The notes beneath the pieces are model-generated. The model did not search any database. It had not been told where the DNA came from and saw nothing but the letters and a program-made list of their open reading frames with translations. From Methylocystis silviterrae (GTDB lineage: Bacteria > Pseudomonadota > Alphaproteobacteria > Rhizobiales > Beijerinckiaceae), in the NCBI RefSeq assembly GCF_013350005.1, contig NZ_JABVWW010000017.1, positions 1 through 57,703 of the forward strand: a stretch of 57,703 nucleotides of DNA, written 5' to 3'. Made by a program: the position numbers and the translations under genes. Below, piece after piece: positions 1-10,147 of this stretch; position 1 is the first letter of the stretch; each line of letters starts with the position of its first letter.

Positions 1-147
1 GCCCGGTTGTTCGATACTTTTTCAAAGTTCTTGGCTTTGCAGGCGCTGTGCGACCGCGCTCAACGGAATGGTTCGCAGCGCGCAACGCAATCTCCGAGCC
101 TTCCCGTTTCGAGGTCGCCCGGACGCCAAAGTGTCAGCGTCAGCTGA

Positions 148-498
148 TTACGCTGCGTCCTCTTCGCCGCTATCGGTGCGACTAAGGACGTCGAAGACGT
201 TGGCGACCACGTCCACGCCGTAGATCGTCTTACCGTCCTTTTCATAGGACGTTTCGGCAACGCGACATTCGGCATAGATCGGTGCGCCCCTTCTGACATT
301 CTTCAACACGAAAGCCGCGTCGCGCTCATTCAGGACGGTGACCGTAACCCAGTCGGTTTTCTCAATGCGCTCGCGCGATTTCTTGTCGGTCCAACTCCGG
401 TTCGTCGCCACGCTGATCTTGGCGATTTTGCCATCATTGAACGCCTTCGGCTCTTGCCCGACATAACCGCGTAGAATGAAAAGATTGGTTGTTCTCAT
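148..498 (-). CDS. single-stranded DNA-binding protein (SSB-like, short)
   Basis: A 116-residue protein that looks like one OB-fold SSB domain: near the start it reads NLFILRGYVGQEP, then a strand-rich core with KISVATNRSW, DWVTVTV, RGAPIYAECRV and a terminal VDVVANVFDVL. SSBs coat single-stranded DNA during replication and repair. The long acidic tail of chromosomal SSB is missing (it ends DSGEEDAA), so this is more like the short accessory or plasmid-borne type, which is an inference. I chose the ATG at 496-498 over the upstream ATG because GGAG lies at the right distance before it and because homology begins there. It stands alone at the left edge. Confidence 0.8.
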   Translation of the reverse strand: MRTTNLFILRGYVGQEPKAFNDGKIAKISVATNRSWTDKKSRERIEKTDWVTVTVLNERDAAFVLKNVRRGAPIYAECRVAETSYEKDGKTIYGVDVVANVFDVLSRTDSGEEDAA

Positions 499-815
499 TG
501 CGTTTCTCCAATCATGCGAAACGATCGCCGCCCAATTCCAAGGACGGAAGTGCCGCACGCACCGGCTAGCACTTTATTAGAAGAATGGCGATAATAAGAT
601 TGTCTTGAATAGGGTTTGAGCTTTAACATCGAGCCCTGCGACAGCGTGCTTCGTGCGCTCCGCCAGTGGGGAAGTGCAACACGAAGCCGTTGCCTCGACG
701 CCGCCGCAAGGCCGGTCAAGACGAAAGGCGCCGCCGGCGCCGATGCGAGGAGGCTCGGTCGAGCAGGGCTCGGCCCAAACGCAGCACGAAATCAAGCTGA
801 GAGGGGCGCCGCCGC
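499..815. other. intergenic region, no gene seen
   Basis: About 317 bases between the divergent SSB-like and acyltransferase genes. Short open frames here have no recognisable content. The last 20 bases contain a purine-rich GAGAGGGG that can serve as ribosome binding site for the TTG start at 816. Confidence 0.5.
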
Positions 816-1892
816 TTGCAGAAACGGATTGATACGCTTGACGAATTGAGGGCCCTGGCGATCGGCGCTGTGATGCTGTCGCATTTCGCGCTCGCCTTCG
901 GGTCGCAATCGATCGTCGCGTTCTGGCTCAACCTCCCTGATCTCAGCGTCGGCGTCGATCTCTTCTTTGTCATTTCAGGTTTTTTGATCTTCCAGAATCT
1001 CGCCGATCTGACAGATAAAGCCTGCGATTTCACGCGCAGTATCGCGGCCTTCTATGCGCGCCGGCTGACCCGGATCGCGCTTCCGGCATGGGCGATCGTC
1101 GCAACGCTTGCACTGGCTCATCTTGAGCACCCCGCGCCGAACGCCACGGATCTTTGGACGGCGGCGGCGTTCGTCGCAAACGTCCATTGGGCGCGATGCG
1201 AAATCGTCCGCTGTGGCGACGCGCTCGCGACATCTCATTTCTGGTCGCTGGCGAGCGAAGCACAATTCTATCTCGTGGCGCCGGCGCTTCTGCTGGCTCG
1301 AGGACCCGCGCCGCTCTACGCGGCGATCGCAGCCATTCTGCTGCTCGCGCTCATTCCCCGCCCGCATGGCTCGCTGCTCTGGGCGCTGCGCCCCGACGCG
1401 CTCCTGCTTGGCGCGGCGCTCGCCAGCGAGGTGCGGCGGAGCGCTGCCTGGCTGGTGAAGGCTCCGCCGGTGACCGCCGGAATGGCTGCGTGGTGGATAC
1501 TGGTCGCGTCCATGTTGGCGCGGATTGCAATTGGTCCCTTCTCGGGGTTGGCCTGGACGCATGTCGCGCTGATCGGTGCCGGCGTTCTTCTGGGACGCCT
1601 TAAAGGGACGCCTATCGGGGGCTATGTTGGCGAAGCTATGCGCACGGTCGGCCGGGCGTCGTTCTCCGTCTATCTTGTCCACCTGCCGCTGATCGGCGTC
1701 GCAGCGGAATCGGTTGCCACGAGGATCGGTGTGCCGGCCGCCGTCCTTGGCGCTCTGGCCGCGATCGCCGCCGCGACCATGGTGATCGAATTCGCGATCG
1801 TCCGGCCGGCGGCGCAACTCGGCCGAGCTTGGAGCGTGCGCATCGCTTCTAATTATTCGCCAATCAGAAGCAGCCGCCTAAAGATCGGCTAA
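816..1892 (+). CDS. acyltransferase 3 family membrane protein
   Basis: A 358-residue polytopic membrane protein of the acyltransferase 3 (OafA/YrhL) family, which moves acyl groups, usually acetyl, onto cell-surface sugars. Visible family marks are the N-terminal DELRALAIGAVMLSHF, SVGVDLFFVISGFLIF with the expected His and membrane helices, and FYARRLTRIALPAW. The C-terminal half is a run of hydrophobic helices ending in an Arg-rich tail. The start is a TTG preceded by GAGAGGGG; no ATG fits the N-terminal family motif. It is monocistronic and its target is unknown. A broken relative of this family lies at 39502-39789. Confidence 0.85.
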   Translation: MQKRIDTLDELRALAIGAVMLSHFALAFGSQSIVAFWLNLPDLSVGVDLFFVISGFLIFQNLADLTDKACDFTRSIAAFYARRLTRIALPAWAIVATLALAHLEHPAPNATDLWTAAAFVANVHWARCEIVRCGDALATSHFWSLASEAQFYLVAPALLLARGPAPLYAAIAAILLLALIPRPHGSLLWALRPDALLLGAALASEVRRSAAWLVKAPPVTAGMAAWWILVASMLARIAIGPFSGLAWTHVALIGAGVLLGRLKGTPIGGYVGEAMRTVGRASFSVYLVHLPLIGVAAESVATRIGVPAAVLGALAAIAAATMVIEFAIVRPAAQLGRAWSVRIASNYSPIRSSRLKIG

Positions 1893-2259
1893 GCGCCTTG
1901 TGACAGCGAACGTCTTTCTGCGGAAACGACGCTTGCAAAAGTATCGCCGAAATCCATTCGCCGCGACTCAACGAATCGAAACGGCATGCATAGCCGGTGA
2001 AGCGAATTCGCAGATGTTCAAATTTAACCCGCATGTCGGTCATCGACAAGGCGTGACTGAACGATGACAATCAACTTTAGCAAATTTCTTCCAGTGCTTC
2101 AACAACGTAGCCACGAGCGCACCGCGTTCGCGGCCGCGCATCGAACAAATGCCGAATTATCGCCTTAACAATTCACAACGCTTACGGCGCTTCCAACAAA
2201 TACTCCGTTTCGGCGCCAAATGCGAGACGACCGGACATTCCTTTTGATGCGGCACACAT
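1893..2259. other. intergenic region, no gene seen
   Basis: About 367 AT-richer bases between the acyltransferase and a hypothetical gene. No convincing coding frame, RNA gene or repeat was found on either strand. Confidence 0.5.
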
Positions 2260-2766
2260 ATGAGCTTACGCAAGACAAAGGCCAACGATAGACGCATCTG
2301 GTGTCCACCGTTGCGCCTGTACTTTCCAGGAATCTTCAGAATTTCGCGGAAGTTTGCCAAACGACCGCGTCGGGAAAATGCGCCGGAGCTCCAACATATC
2401 GCTTATACGCTTGATCCGAGCGCCATGGCGGCAATCGCCGGCTGCGTTGTCGATGAAATAGACCATCTCGACCGCATCGCGTCGCATTCGCTCATCCTTC
2501 GACATCACTGGTCACGATCGCTCGCCAGTTCCTATCTTGAGGGCGTCGAAGATGTGATGGACGCATGCAACAGCACAGCACTTTTCGAAATCGATGACGC
2601 GATATTCACGCTCACGGAGCGGCCGACGCGCGCGGACTGGCCAGCGCCGATGATCATCTACGTCGCAGAGATTTACGACGCACAAAACGAGATCGGCGCC
2701 GAACATTTTGAAATTGTCGTTGGCCCGGACGGACAGCGAGAGCGCCGCGAATTGCTCGGGGTATAA
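2260..2766 (+). CDS. hypothetical protein
   Basis: A 168-residue soluble protein that I do not recognise. The first 45 residues are rich in Arg and Lys; the rest is acidic and looks folded (AAIAGCVVDEIDHLD, EVEDVMD-like acidic helices, then MIIYVAEIYD and HFEIVVGPDGQRERRELLGV). No signal peptide or membrane segment. Homology may only begin near residue 45, so the true start could be internal. It lies next to an IS remnant, so it could be part of the accessory load. Confidence 0.5.
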   Translation: MSLRKTKANDRRIWCPPLRLYFPGIFRISRKFAKRPRRENAPELQHIAYTLDPSAMAAIAGCVVDEIDHLDRIASHSLILRHHWSRSLASSYLEGVEDVMDACNSTALFEIDDAIFTLTERPTRADWPAPMIIYVAEIYDAQNEIGAEHFEIVVGPDGQRERRELLGV

Positions 2767-2854
2767 TCGGCGTCTTCACTACGACCTCAGCGTCTCAGAT
2801 TCCAAAATCTCTTGTGCGAATCCACTCGCGAATAACCGTCTCCGTGTTTGCCGA

Positions 2855-3714
2855 TCAACACGCGCTGCGGCGCAGCTCCTCAAAATCCTCAATAACAATC
2901 AATGGTGTGACAAGAGTCCAACATTTGCCACGTTGGGCGAGCGCGCGGTCACCGACTTCCGCCCAGCGCCATAAACTCGCCTCGCGGTCATGACGATGCT
3001 CGTGGCGCGTGAGGTCGCCCGTGACACCTTGCGGCAAGCGCTGGGCGACCTCGCCGGTCGTCAGTTCGCCGCCCTCGTGAGCAAGGGTCAAGTTGCCCTT
3101 GAGGCGAATGCGATAGGACCAGCCGGCTTTTTGACACCATCCAATCAACTGCGCCGTTCCATAGAAACGGACGGCGGCCAGCATGATGGAAACGTCTTTC
3201 GGCAGCCCCGCGCGCATGCTGTCGAGCAGTTCATTTTGAACGGCAAAGCCAATGTTCCCCTGCGTCGACCGCACGCGCCAGGCCACGGGAACGGCGCGTT
3301 TGCGCAAGCGCGCCGACAGCATCAAGACTTCATTCGCGTCGTTGATGTGGCTTTGATCCATCTGCAAGACGACGGTCTGCCCGCGCGCCGCCAGACGTTC
3401 GATCGCCGCAAGAGCGTAAGGCTTGATCGTGGTGCCGGCGTCGATCGCCTCGTTCTTCAACCGCCGTTCGATGTATTGATAGCGATGATCCGCCGCTCCG
3501 ATCTTCGGCCAGATCAAGCCATAAGAGAGGCTTCGTTGGTCGCATTGGATCGGACAGCATTCTCAACAAGGAGAACTCGCGGATAACGAACCGCTCGCAC
3601 AAGACGCCCGGCATTCCATGCGAAGGAAAAGAAACGCACACGCGCAGAAAAGGCGGCTGTCACTTTGCCGAACCGCACGAGGTCTGCGCTCGCATCACCG
3701 AGCATGGCAGTCAC
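2855..3714 (-). pseudogene. remnant of an IS4-type DDE transposase
   Basis: The intact stretch (minus frame from 3517 to 2855) carries IS4-like DDE transposase features: VVLQMDQSHIND, AWRVRSTQGN, RFYGTAQLIGWCQKAGW followed by YRIRLKGN, and DLTRHEH. The N-terminal part continues in other frames up to about 3714 (MLGDASADLVRFGKVTAAF; MRPTKPLLWLDL), so the gene is broken by at least one frameshift and the protein is far short of the usual length. It abuts the 3-prime end of merR, whose last residues look like read-through into this junction. I saw no clear terminal inverted repeats. Confidence 0.7.
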
Positions 3715-3781
3715 TTTTTCGCCGACGAGGGAGCAGCCGCTCGATCGAAGCGCGCACGGAAACGCCGCCGCCTATCGCAAT

Positions 3782-4276
3782 TCACGACTGCGTTGCAGCT
3801 CGGACGCTCTTCGCTGATCGTGCCCGCGAGGACGGCCATCGATGGCCATGGCGTTCGTCGGTTGGGGTCGGTACATCAAAGAGGGCGTCGATGACCGCGC
3901 ATTCAGGCGCCCGGTCCCCCGTGCACTGAGCTGCCATTTCCGCCATCACCCTTTCGAGCCGCTTCAAATCTTCGATCTTACGCTGAATCTCCGTCAGGTG
4001 ATTCAAGGTCAGCTCTCGAACTTGCGCGCAGGTGTAAGCATGTCCATCCACGAGGCGAAGTAGGCCGCGAATTTCGTCGAGGCTGAAACCAAGTTGCCGG
4101 CTGCGCCGCACGAAGCTCAATCGCTTAAGATGGTCCGCGCCGTAAACGCGGTATCGGTTTGCGCTGCGATCAGGCGCCGGCATGACGCCGATCTTCTCGT
4201 AATAGCGGATCGTCTCGATGTTGACGTCGCTCCGTTTCGACAGTTCGCCAATCGAGAGCCCATTCTTTTGCTTCAC
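3782..4276 (-). CDS. merR: mercury-responsive MerR-type regulator
   Basis: MerR-family activator/repressor of the mer operon. The N-terminal winged helix-turn-helix reads IGELSKRSDVNIETIRYYEKIG, followed by the dimerisation helix. Three cysteines at about residues 83, 118 and 126 match the Hg(II)-binding triad of MerR. At 164 residues it is longer than the usual 135-145. The last 25 or so residues (after the DALFD block) are unlike the family and probably come from fusion with the neighbouring IS remnant. It is divergent from merT, and its operator lies directly upstream at 4307-4337, so it should also repress itself. Confidence 0.92.
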   Translation of the reverse strand: MKQKNGLSIGELSKRSDVNIETIRYYEKIGVMPAPDRSANRYRVYGADHLKRLSFVRRSRQLGFSLDEIRGLLRLVDGHAYTCAQVRELTLNHLTEIQRKIEDLKRLERVMAEMAAQCTGDRAPECAVIDALFDVPTPTDERHGHRWPSSRARSAKSVRAATQS

Positions 4277-4306
4277 GTCGGGCCTTCTTGCTCGCGAAAA
4301 TTCCTC

Positions 4307-4337
4307 TTGACCCTGTAGCGGCTACAGGCACTAGGGT
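4307..4337 (+). promoter_or_regulatory. mer promoter/operator with 19-bp spacer
   Basis: TTGACC at 4307-4312 and TAGGGT at 4332-4337 are separated by exactly 19 bases, the stretched spacing typical of MerR-controlled promoters. The spacer holds a perfect dyad, CTGTAGC-G-GCTACAG, at 4313-4327. It lies between divergent merR and merT, so MerR would bind here to untwist the promoter on sensing Hg(II). Both sequence and position agree with a merO/P site. Confidence 0.9.
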
Positions 4338-4393
4338 CTTGATTACTCCGGCCGTACGGCGCTGGCAAGCAACACGATAGGAGGGTTGCTACG

Positions 4394-4507
4394 ATGTGTG
4401 ACGGCGAAGGTCTTGGTCTCATCCAGATAGCGATGACGCCGATGGCGCTTGCAACGACGGCGGGTCGCCACCCTGCTTTTCCTTTTCGTGCGCTGGGTTC
4501 GCGCTGA
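4394..4507 (+). CDS. possible 37-residue leader ORF in the mer transcript
   Basis: A small frame with a strong ribosome binding site (AGGAGGG, 13 bases before the ATG) sits in the roughly 225-base leader between the mer promoter and merT. The product starts MCDGEGLGLIQIAMTP and is not recognised. It could be a leader peptide, a relic of a lost mer gene, or chance. The sequence shows only the ORF and its Shine-Dalgarno site. Confidence 0.25.
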   Translation: MCDGEGLGLIQIAMTPMALATTAGRHPAFPFRALGSR

Positions 4508-4564
4508 GTGAGGCCGATGGGGGCCGCATCCGAAGGCTCTTCGAAGGAAACAAGGAAATCCTCC

Positions 4565-4975
4565 ATGTCCGAACAGACAATGTCCAACCAGATCGCGTCC
4601 GACCGATTGGAGCCCGACCAAGCGGCGGCGGACCAAGCGGTCGGCCGCAAGGCGCTGGCCGCCGGCGGCGTCGCCGCGATCCTCGCGTCGGCCTGCTGCC
4701 TTGGTCCGTTGGTGCTGGTGAGCCTCGGTTTCAGCGGCGCCTGGCTCGGCAATTTCAAGGCGTTCGAGCCGTTCCGTCCGCTGTTTCTCAGCGCCGCGTT
4801 CGTTGCGCTGTTCTTCGCCTGGCGTCGCATCTATCGCCCAGTCGTGGCGTGCAAATCGGGAGAGGCCTGCGCCGCGCCGCAGGTGAGGTCAGCCTACAAA
4901 GTGATCTTCTGGGGAGTGGCGGCGCTGATCGGAGGGTCGACCGTGTTTCCGTACGTGCTCCCGCTGTTCTACTGA
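4565..4975 (+). CDS. merT: mercuric ion transporter MerT
   Basis: Inner-membrane Hg(II) importer that passes the ion from MerP to MerA. The 136-residue protein has about 20 extra hydrophilic N-terminal residues, then a helix with the vicinal pair ASACCLGPLVLVSLG, a second helix, a cytoplasmic loop with Cys residues (VACKSGEACAAP) and a third helix ending FPYVLPLFY. The CC in helix 1 and the loop cysteine pair are the MerT metal path. I start at the ATG at 4565, preceded by AAGGAAATCCTCC, rather than the upstream in-frame ATG at 4508. merP follows 16 bases downstream. Confidence 0.93.
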   Translation: MSEQTMSNQIASDRLEPDQAAADQAVGRKALAAGGVAAILASACCLGPLVLVSLGFSGAWLGNFKAFEPFRPLFLSAAFVALFFAWRRIYRPVVACKSGEACAAPQVRSAYKVIFWGVAALIGGSTVFPYVLPLFY

Positions 4976-4991
4976 AAGAGGACCCCCAATC

Positions 4992-5270
4992 ATGAAAAAA
5001 CTCGCCGCGATGATCGCTTTGTCCGCCGTTTTCAGCGCGCCGGCCTTTGCCGCAACGAAGACGGTCACCTTGTCGGTGTCTAACATGACCTGCGCCGCCT
5101 GCCCGATCACGGTCAAGAAGGCGTTGAGCAAGGTCGATGGCGTGCAAGCAGCCGAAGTGAGTTACGAGAAAAAGGAAGCCGTCGTAACCTACGACGACGC
5201 GAAAACAAACGTCGAAGCGCTCACCAAGGCGACCGAAGGGGCCGGTTATCCGTCCGACGTCAAGAAGTGA
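4992..5270 (+). CDS. merP: periplasmic mercury-binding protein MerP
   Basis: Small periplasmic Hg(II) scavenger of 92 residues. It has a clear signal peptide (MKKLAAMIALSAVFSAPAFAA) followed by one heavy-metal-associated domain with the metal site NMTCAACPIT (Cys-x2-Cys) and the rest of the ferredoxin-like fold (VDGVQAAEVSYEKKEAVVTYDD). Length is normal for the family. It is preceded by AGAGGA and sits between merT and merF in one operon, consistent with handing mercury to those transporters. Confidence 0.95.
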   Translation: MKKLAAMIALSAVFSAPAFAATKTVTLSVSNMTCAACPITVKKALSKVDGVQAAEVSYEKKEAVVTYDDAKTNVEALTKATEGAGYPSDVKK

Positions 5271-5273
5271 CAC

Positions 5274-5519
5274 ATGGACAACCGGACGTTGCTCAAGACC
5301 GGCATCGTCGGCACGGTGGTCGCCGCAGTGTGCTGCACAACGCCGATTCTCGTGATCCTGCTTGGCGCCTTGGGTCTGTCCACCTGGGCTGGGTGGCTGG
5401 ATTACATGCTGTTGCCGGCGCTCTTCGTTTTTGTTGGCGTCACGATCTATGCGCTGCGCCGCCGGCGCGCGGAAGCAGCCGGCTGCGATGTTGGCGCGGG
5501 CCAGAACCAGAAGAGGTGA
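5274..5519 (+). CDS. merF: mercury transporter MerF
   Basis: An 81-residue inner-membrane protein with two helices. The first holds the vicinal cysteine pair AAVCCTTPILVILLGALG and a second Cys lies near the C terminus (EAAGCDVG), as in MerF, a minimal Hg(II) importer. It begins 3 bases after merP ends. The operon thus has both MerT and MerF. Its first helix is echoed, without the cysteines, in the N terminus of the MerA downstream. Confidence 0.92.
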   Translation: MDNRTLLKTGIVGTVVAAVCCTTPILVILLGALGLSTWAGWLDYMLLPALFVFVGVTIYALRRRRAEAAGCDVGAGQNQKR

Positions 5520-5520
5520 G

Positions 5521-7535
<2,015 letters not shown>

Positions 7536-7538
7536 GCG

Positions 7539-7862
7539 ATGAAAAAACGCGTGGCGCCCTGTTGCAATGACAATCCCGCCGGCTGGCGTCCGCTGACCGC
7601 CAAGCAGCGCCTGGCAAGGCTGATTGTCGGGATCGCTCTAACGTTGGTGGCGCTGGCGCTTCCATGGTCGCCTGCTGGATGGATCATGCTGACTGTCATC
7701 GCAGGCTGGCTGGGCGCGACCCATGTCCTCGCGGCGGCGATGGCCTATCCCGGCTGCCCTGAACTCGGGGCGGCGCCCAGCCTTCTGCTCGGCCGCTGGG
7801 TGAAGATCGGCTGCACCCCATGGCGATGGCTGGACGCGAAGTTGGGCCTGACCGCGCAATGA
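7539..7862 (+). CDS. YgaP-like/DUF2892 small membrane protein in the mer operon
   Basis: A 107-residue protein starting 3 bases after merA. It has an N-terminal CC (residues 8-9), a block resembling the YgaP transmembrane domain (QRLARLIVGIALTLVALAL, WIMLTVIAGWLGATHVLAA) and a C-terminal part with PGCPELGA and KIGCTPW cysteines. Proteins of this sort are common next to thiol and metal genes. Because of the operon position I infer a role in mercury or thiol handling at the membrane. It is not MerE, whose sequence differs. The exact function is unknown. Confidence 0.7.
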   Translation: MKKRVAPCCNDNPAGWRPLTAKQRLARLIVGIALTLVALALPWSPAGWIMLTVIAGWLGATHVLAAAMAYPGCPELGAAPSLLLGRWVKIGCTPWRWLDAKLGLTAQ

Positions 7863-8055
7863 GCGGCGGGCGCGCAGGCGACCGAGGGAGAGCAATAGAC
7901 CAGCCAACAGCGAAACCTGGGGACCGTTCCCCGGCATGTTCAGCGGTCACTGCGCTCGAGATCACGAGCCGCGCGAAAATTGAGGATGCTGCGAGTTAAT
8001 CTTCCGTTCGTTTCGTGGTCGGTGAGTCGTCCTTCAGGCGGCGCGAAAATGGCGC

Positions 8056-8087
8056 TTGACTCTGGAGCGCGCTCCAAGGGCTAGCGT
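8056..8087 (+). promoter_or_regulatory. MerR-family promoter with 20-bp spacer and GGAGC dyad
   Basis: TTGACT (8056-8061) and TAGCGT (8082-8087) are 20 bases apart. The spacer contains CTGGAGC-GCGCTCC, a dyad resembling ZntR/CueR-type operators. A spacer of 19-20 bases marks promoters activated by MerR-family sensors. It drives the Cys-rich mini-thioredoxin gene at 8153 and is most likely read by the MerR protein encoded at 8529, which is an inference. Confidence 0.75.
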
Positions 8088-8152
8088 CATTACGAACCGC
8101 CGCCTGCCGGCGGGGTTCTGCCGCTCTCTTCCTCTAGCCTCTGGATTACGCC

Positions 8153-8416
8153 ATGAACGCCAAACGCAAAGTAGAAGTCTTCAGCGCGGGCTGCCCGGCA
8201 TGCCGGACAGCGATCGATCTCGTCAATCGCCTAGCCTGCCCCTCCTGCGACGTGTTGATTCTCGATATGAACGACATCGGCGTCGCCGAACGCGCTCGAG
8301 CTCTGGGCGTTCGTTCGGTACCCGCAGTCGCTGTCGACGGCCGGCTGCTCTCCTGCTGCGCCGGCGCGGGAATTGACGAGCAGGCGCTTCGCGCCGCTGG
8401 CGTCGGCCAAGCCTGA
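8153..8416 (+). CDS. Cys-rich thioredoxin/glutaredoxin-like small protein
   Basis: An 87-residue cytosolic protein with a thioredoxin-like fold: a first strand KVEVFSAG, CPAC at residues 14-17, a second pair CPSC at 29-32, the cis-Pro-like segment RSVPAVAVDGRLL and a terminal CC at 68-69. Six cysteines in 87 residues suggest metal binding or disulfide shuttling. It has its own MerR-type promoter and a strong terminator, so it is transcribed alone. I infer a metal-stress thiol carrier or metallochaperone; the partner is unknown. Confidence 0.75.
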   Translation: MNAKRKVEVFSAGCPACRTAIDLVNRLACPSCDVLILDMNDIGVAERARALGVRSVPAVAVDGRLLSCCAGAGIDEQALRAAGVGQA

Positions 8417-8426
8417 CTTGCTCGAC

Positions 8427-8458
8427 CCCGGCGAGGGCGCCGCGCCCTCGCCGGGCGC
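8427..8458 (+). terminator. intrinsic terminator
   Basis: A long GC-rich stem, CCCGGCGAGGGC paired with GCCCTCGCCGGG around a 5-base loop, followed by CGCATTTTC. It lies 11 bases after the mini-thioredoxin stop and separates it from the next MerR gene. Confidence 0.75.
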
Positions 8459-8472
8459 ATTTTCATCGGCGC

Positions 8473-8504
8473 TTGACCAGGGTGTTTGCTCGAAGGTTTA
8501 TAAA
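8473..8504 (+). promoter_or_regulatory. promoter of the second merR gene
   Basis: TTGACC (8473-8478) and TATAAA (8499-8504) are separated by 20 bases, again the stretched spacing of MerR-controlled promoters. I saw no strong dyad in the spacer, so autoregulation is plausible but not shown. Confidence 0.5.
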
Positions 8505-8528
8505 GGCTGAAACGACCTGGAGCTCATC

Positions 8529-8945
8529 ATGCACACCATTGGCAAAGTGGCGAGAATGGCTGGCGTCAGCGCCGACACGCTGCGCTACTACGAGACGGAA
8601 GGCCTGCTTGCGCCGGCGTCGAAAACGACGGCCGGCTACCGGCTTTACGATAATGACGCCGTACGCCGCCTCCGCTTCGTCAAACACGCGAAGGCGTGCG
8701 GATTCACGCTGTCGGACATAAAGGAACTGTTGGCGCTGAAGCGCAAGGACAGCGCCTGCTGCGAGGACGTGCGCAGCCTGGTCATCGAGAAGAAGCTGCT
8801 GATCGAGGGCAAACTCGAGGCATTGCGAGCGATGTCGCGAGCGCTCGACGGCCTGATACACAGTTGCGAAGGCGGGCGGAATCCGACGGACGATTGCCCG
8901 ATCCTCGGCGCGCTCGACGTCAGTCTGCGCGAGGCGTCCCGATGA
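8529..8945 (+). CDS. MerR-family heavy-metal sensor (ZntR/PbrR-like)
   Basis: A 138-residue MerR regulator with the N-terminal helix-turn-helix [22 protein letters not shown], the wing and a long dimer helix. Potential metal ligands are Cys 77-78, Cys 113 and Cys 123 ([21 protein letters not shown]), a pattern close to ZntR/PbrR sensors of Zn, Cd or Pb and unlike the MerR triad. It overlaps the following thioredoxin gene by ATGA and should control that operon and the promoter at 8056. The metal sensed cannot be assigned from sequence. Confidence 0.85.
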   Translation: MHTIGKVARMAGVSADTLRYYETEGLLAPASKTTAGYRLYDNDAVRRLRFVKHAKACGFTLSDIKELLALKRKDSACCEDVRSLVIEKKLLIEGKLEALRAMSRALDGLIHSCEGGRNPTDDCPILGALDVSLREASR

Positions 8946-9208
8946 AAGTGAAGATCGAGGTCATCGCAGCGCCAGGATGCAAAAATTGCGCGGCAAAACA
9001 GAGCGAACTGCGTGACGTGGCCGCGTCTCTTTTCGGCGAGGACAATTTGATCTGGCGCGAGGTCAACGTGCTCGACGAACTCGATTACGCGGTCGCGCTC
9101 GGAGTGCTCTCGATGCCCGCCATCGCCGTGAACGGCGAGTTACGCTTTTCGTCACTACCGACCCGCGACCACTTTAGGGCCGCGCTACGCGCTCTGGGCT
9201 CGCGCTGA
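8942..9208 (+). CDS. small thioredoxin-family protein
   Basis: An 88-residue thioredoxin-like protein: strand KIEVIAAPG, active-site CKNC (residues 13-16), helix, second strand (NLIWREVNV), then [15 protein letters not shown] with the cis-proline. It has no signal peptide, so it is cytosolic. It starts inside the end of merR (ATGA) and its own stop overlaps the start of the ccdA-like gene, so the three are translationally coupled. I infer that it feeds electrons to the membrane partner. Much shorter than classic thioredoxin. Confidence 0.8.
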   Translation: MKVKIEVIAAPGCKNCAAKQSELRDVAASLFGEDNLIWREVNVLDELDYAVALGVLSMPAIAVNGELRFSSLPTRDHFRAALRALGSR

Positions 9209-9903
9209 TGGACGCGGAAGCGCTTCGGCAGGCAGTGTCTCACGGCGGATTCGCGGCTCTGTGGGTTGGACTGGCTGCCGGTTTTGCTTTCAGCTTCAAT
9301 CCGGTCGCCTTGGCGGCGATCCCTGTCTCCCTCGCCTATGTGACAAAGGCACGCTCAAAGCGCCAAGCTGCGCTTTTTGGAGGTCTTTTCGTTTTGGGCA
9401 TGATTCTCACCCACGTGGGACTCGGTTTGTTGGCCAGTCTGGGCGGTAGTTGGGTCCAATATCTCCTCGATCGCGCATGGGGTCTGGCGCTCGGTCCTCT
9501 GCTCATCGTCATGGGCTTCATCTGGCTGGGATGGTTGCGGATTCCGGCGCCCGCGCTGGCAGTGCGCGCCAAGCGGGCGACCGGCGCCTGGGGCGCGTTT
9601 GTCTTGGGAATCCCCTTCTCAGTGGCCGTCTGCCCCTTTTGCACGCCGGCGTTGATCGTTCTGCTCGGCGTCGCCCTCGGCGTCGGCTCTCCGCTTTTCG
9701 GAGCGACGCTGCTACTGGCGTTCGCCTTGGGCCGGGCGATCCCTATCATGCTCGGCGCTCTCGCCGTCAGCTGGCTGGAAAATCTTTCGAGGCTGCGCCC
9801 GTTCTACAAGGCGATTGAATTGATTGGCGGCATCGTGCTGATTCTTACCGGTCTCTATATGCTGAACGCCTATTTCGTCGTCGTGCCTGGCCTTGCTGCA
9901 TAA
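9208..9903 (+). CDS. CcdA/DsbD-type membrane thiol electron carrier
   Basis: A 231-residue protein with six predicted helices, of the CcdA/DsbD transmembrane family that moves reducing power from cytosolic thioredoxin to the periplasm. The CPFC site in SVAVCPFCTPALIVLLG is visible. The helix-1 cysteine usual in CcdA (FSPC) is replaced by FSFNPVALAAIP, so the standard two-helix disulfide cannot form. That may mean a metal-transport or altered redox role. It overlaps the preceding thioredoxin stop (TGATG). No gene follows for 240 bases. Confidence 0.82.
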   Translation: MDAEALRQAVSHGGFAALWVGLAAGFAFSFNPVALAAIPVSLAYVTKARSKRQAALFGGLFVLGMILTHVGLGLLASLGGSWVQYLLDRAWGLALGPLLIVMGFIWLGWLRIPAPALAVRAKRATGAWGAFVLGIPFSVAVCPFCTPALIVLLGVALGVGSPLFGATLLLAFALGRAIPIMLGALAVSWLENLSRLRPFYKAIELIGGIVLILTGLYMLNAYFVVVPGLAA

Positions 9904-10147
9904 GCTATTTCATCGCGAGCCGCGACAAACACCGACGACTCGAATTCATCGCGATACCATTCGTGGACTTCCCCGCTGGCTGGTGGGCCACCCATACCCA
10001 GTTTTCAAGCGGACTGAACCCTTACGAAGTCAGTTTTCCAAATCGAAATCGACAGCGGGTCTCGAACCAGACCAGCGAGGGGGGCGTGCGGCCCCGGCCT
10101 CCTCGCCAGAAGCGCCCGCGGATCGTGGCGGGGACTTCTTGATAATA

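Noticed and set aside
975..1817. 280-codon minus-strand frame
   Set aside because: Arg/Asp-rich shadow of the acyltransferase gene.
5170..5200. GTAACC followed by CGAA within merP
   Set aside because: Spacing is only 10 bases and it is inside a coding region.
7539..7862. Calling the gene after merA merE
   Set aside because: The sequence resembles the YgaP membrane domain and lacks the MerE cysteine context.
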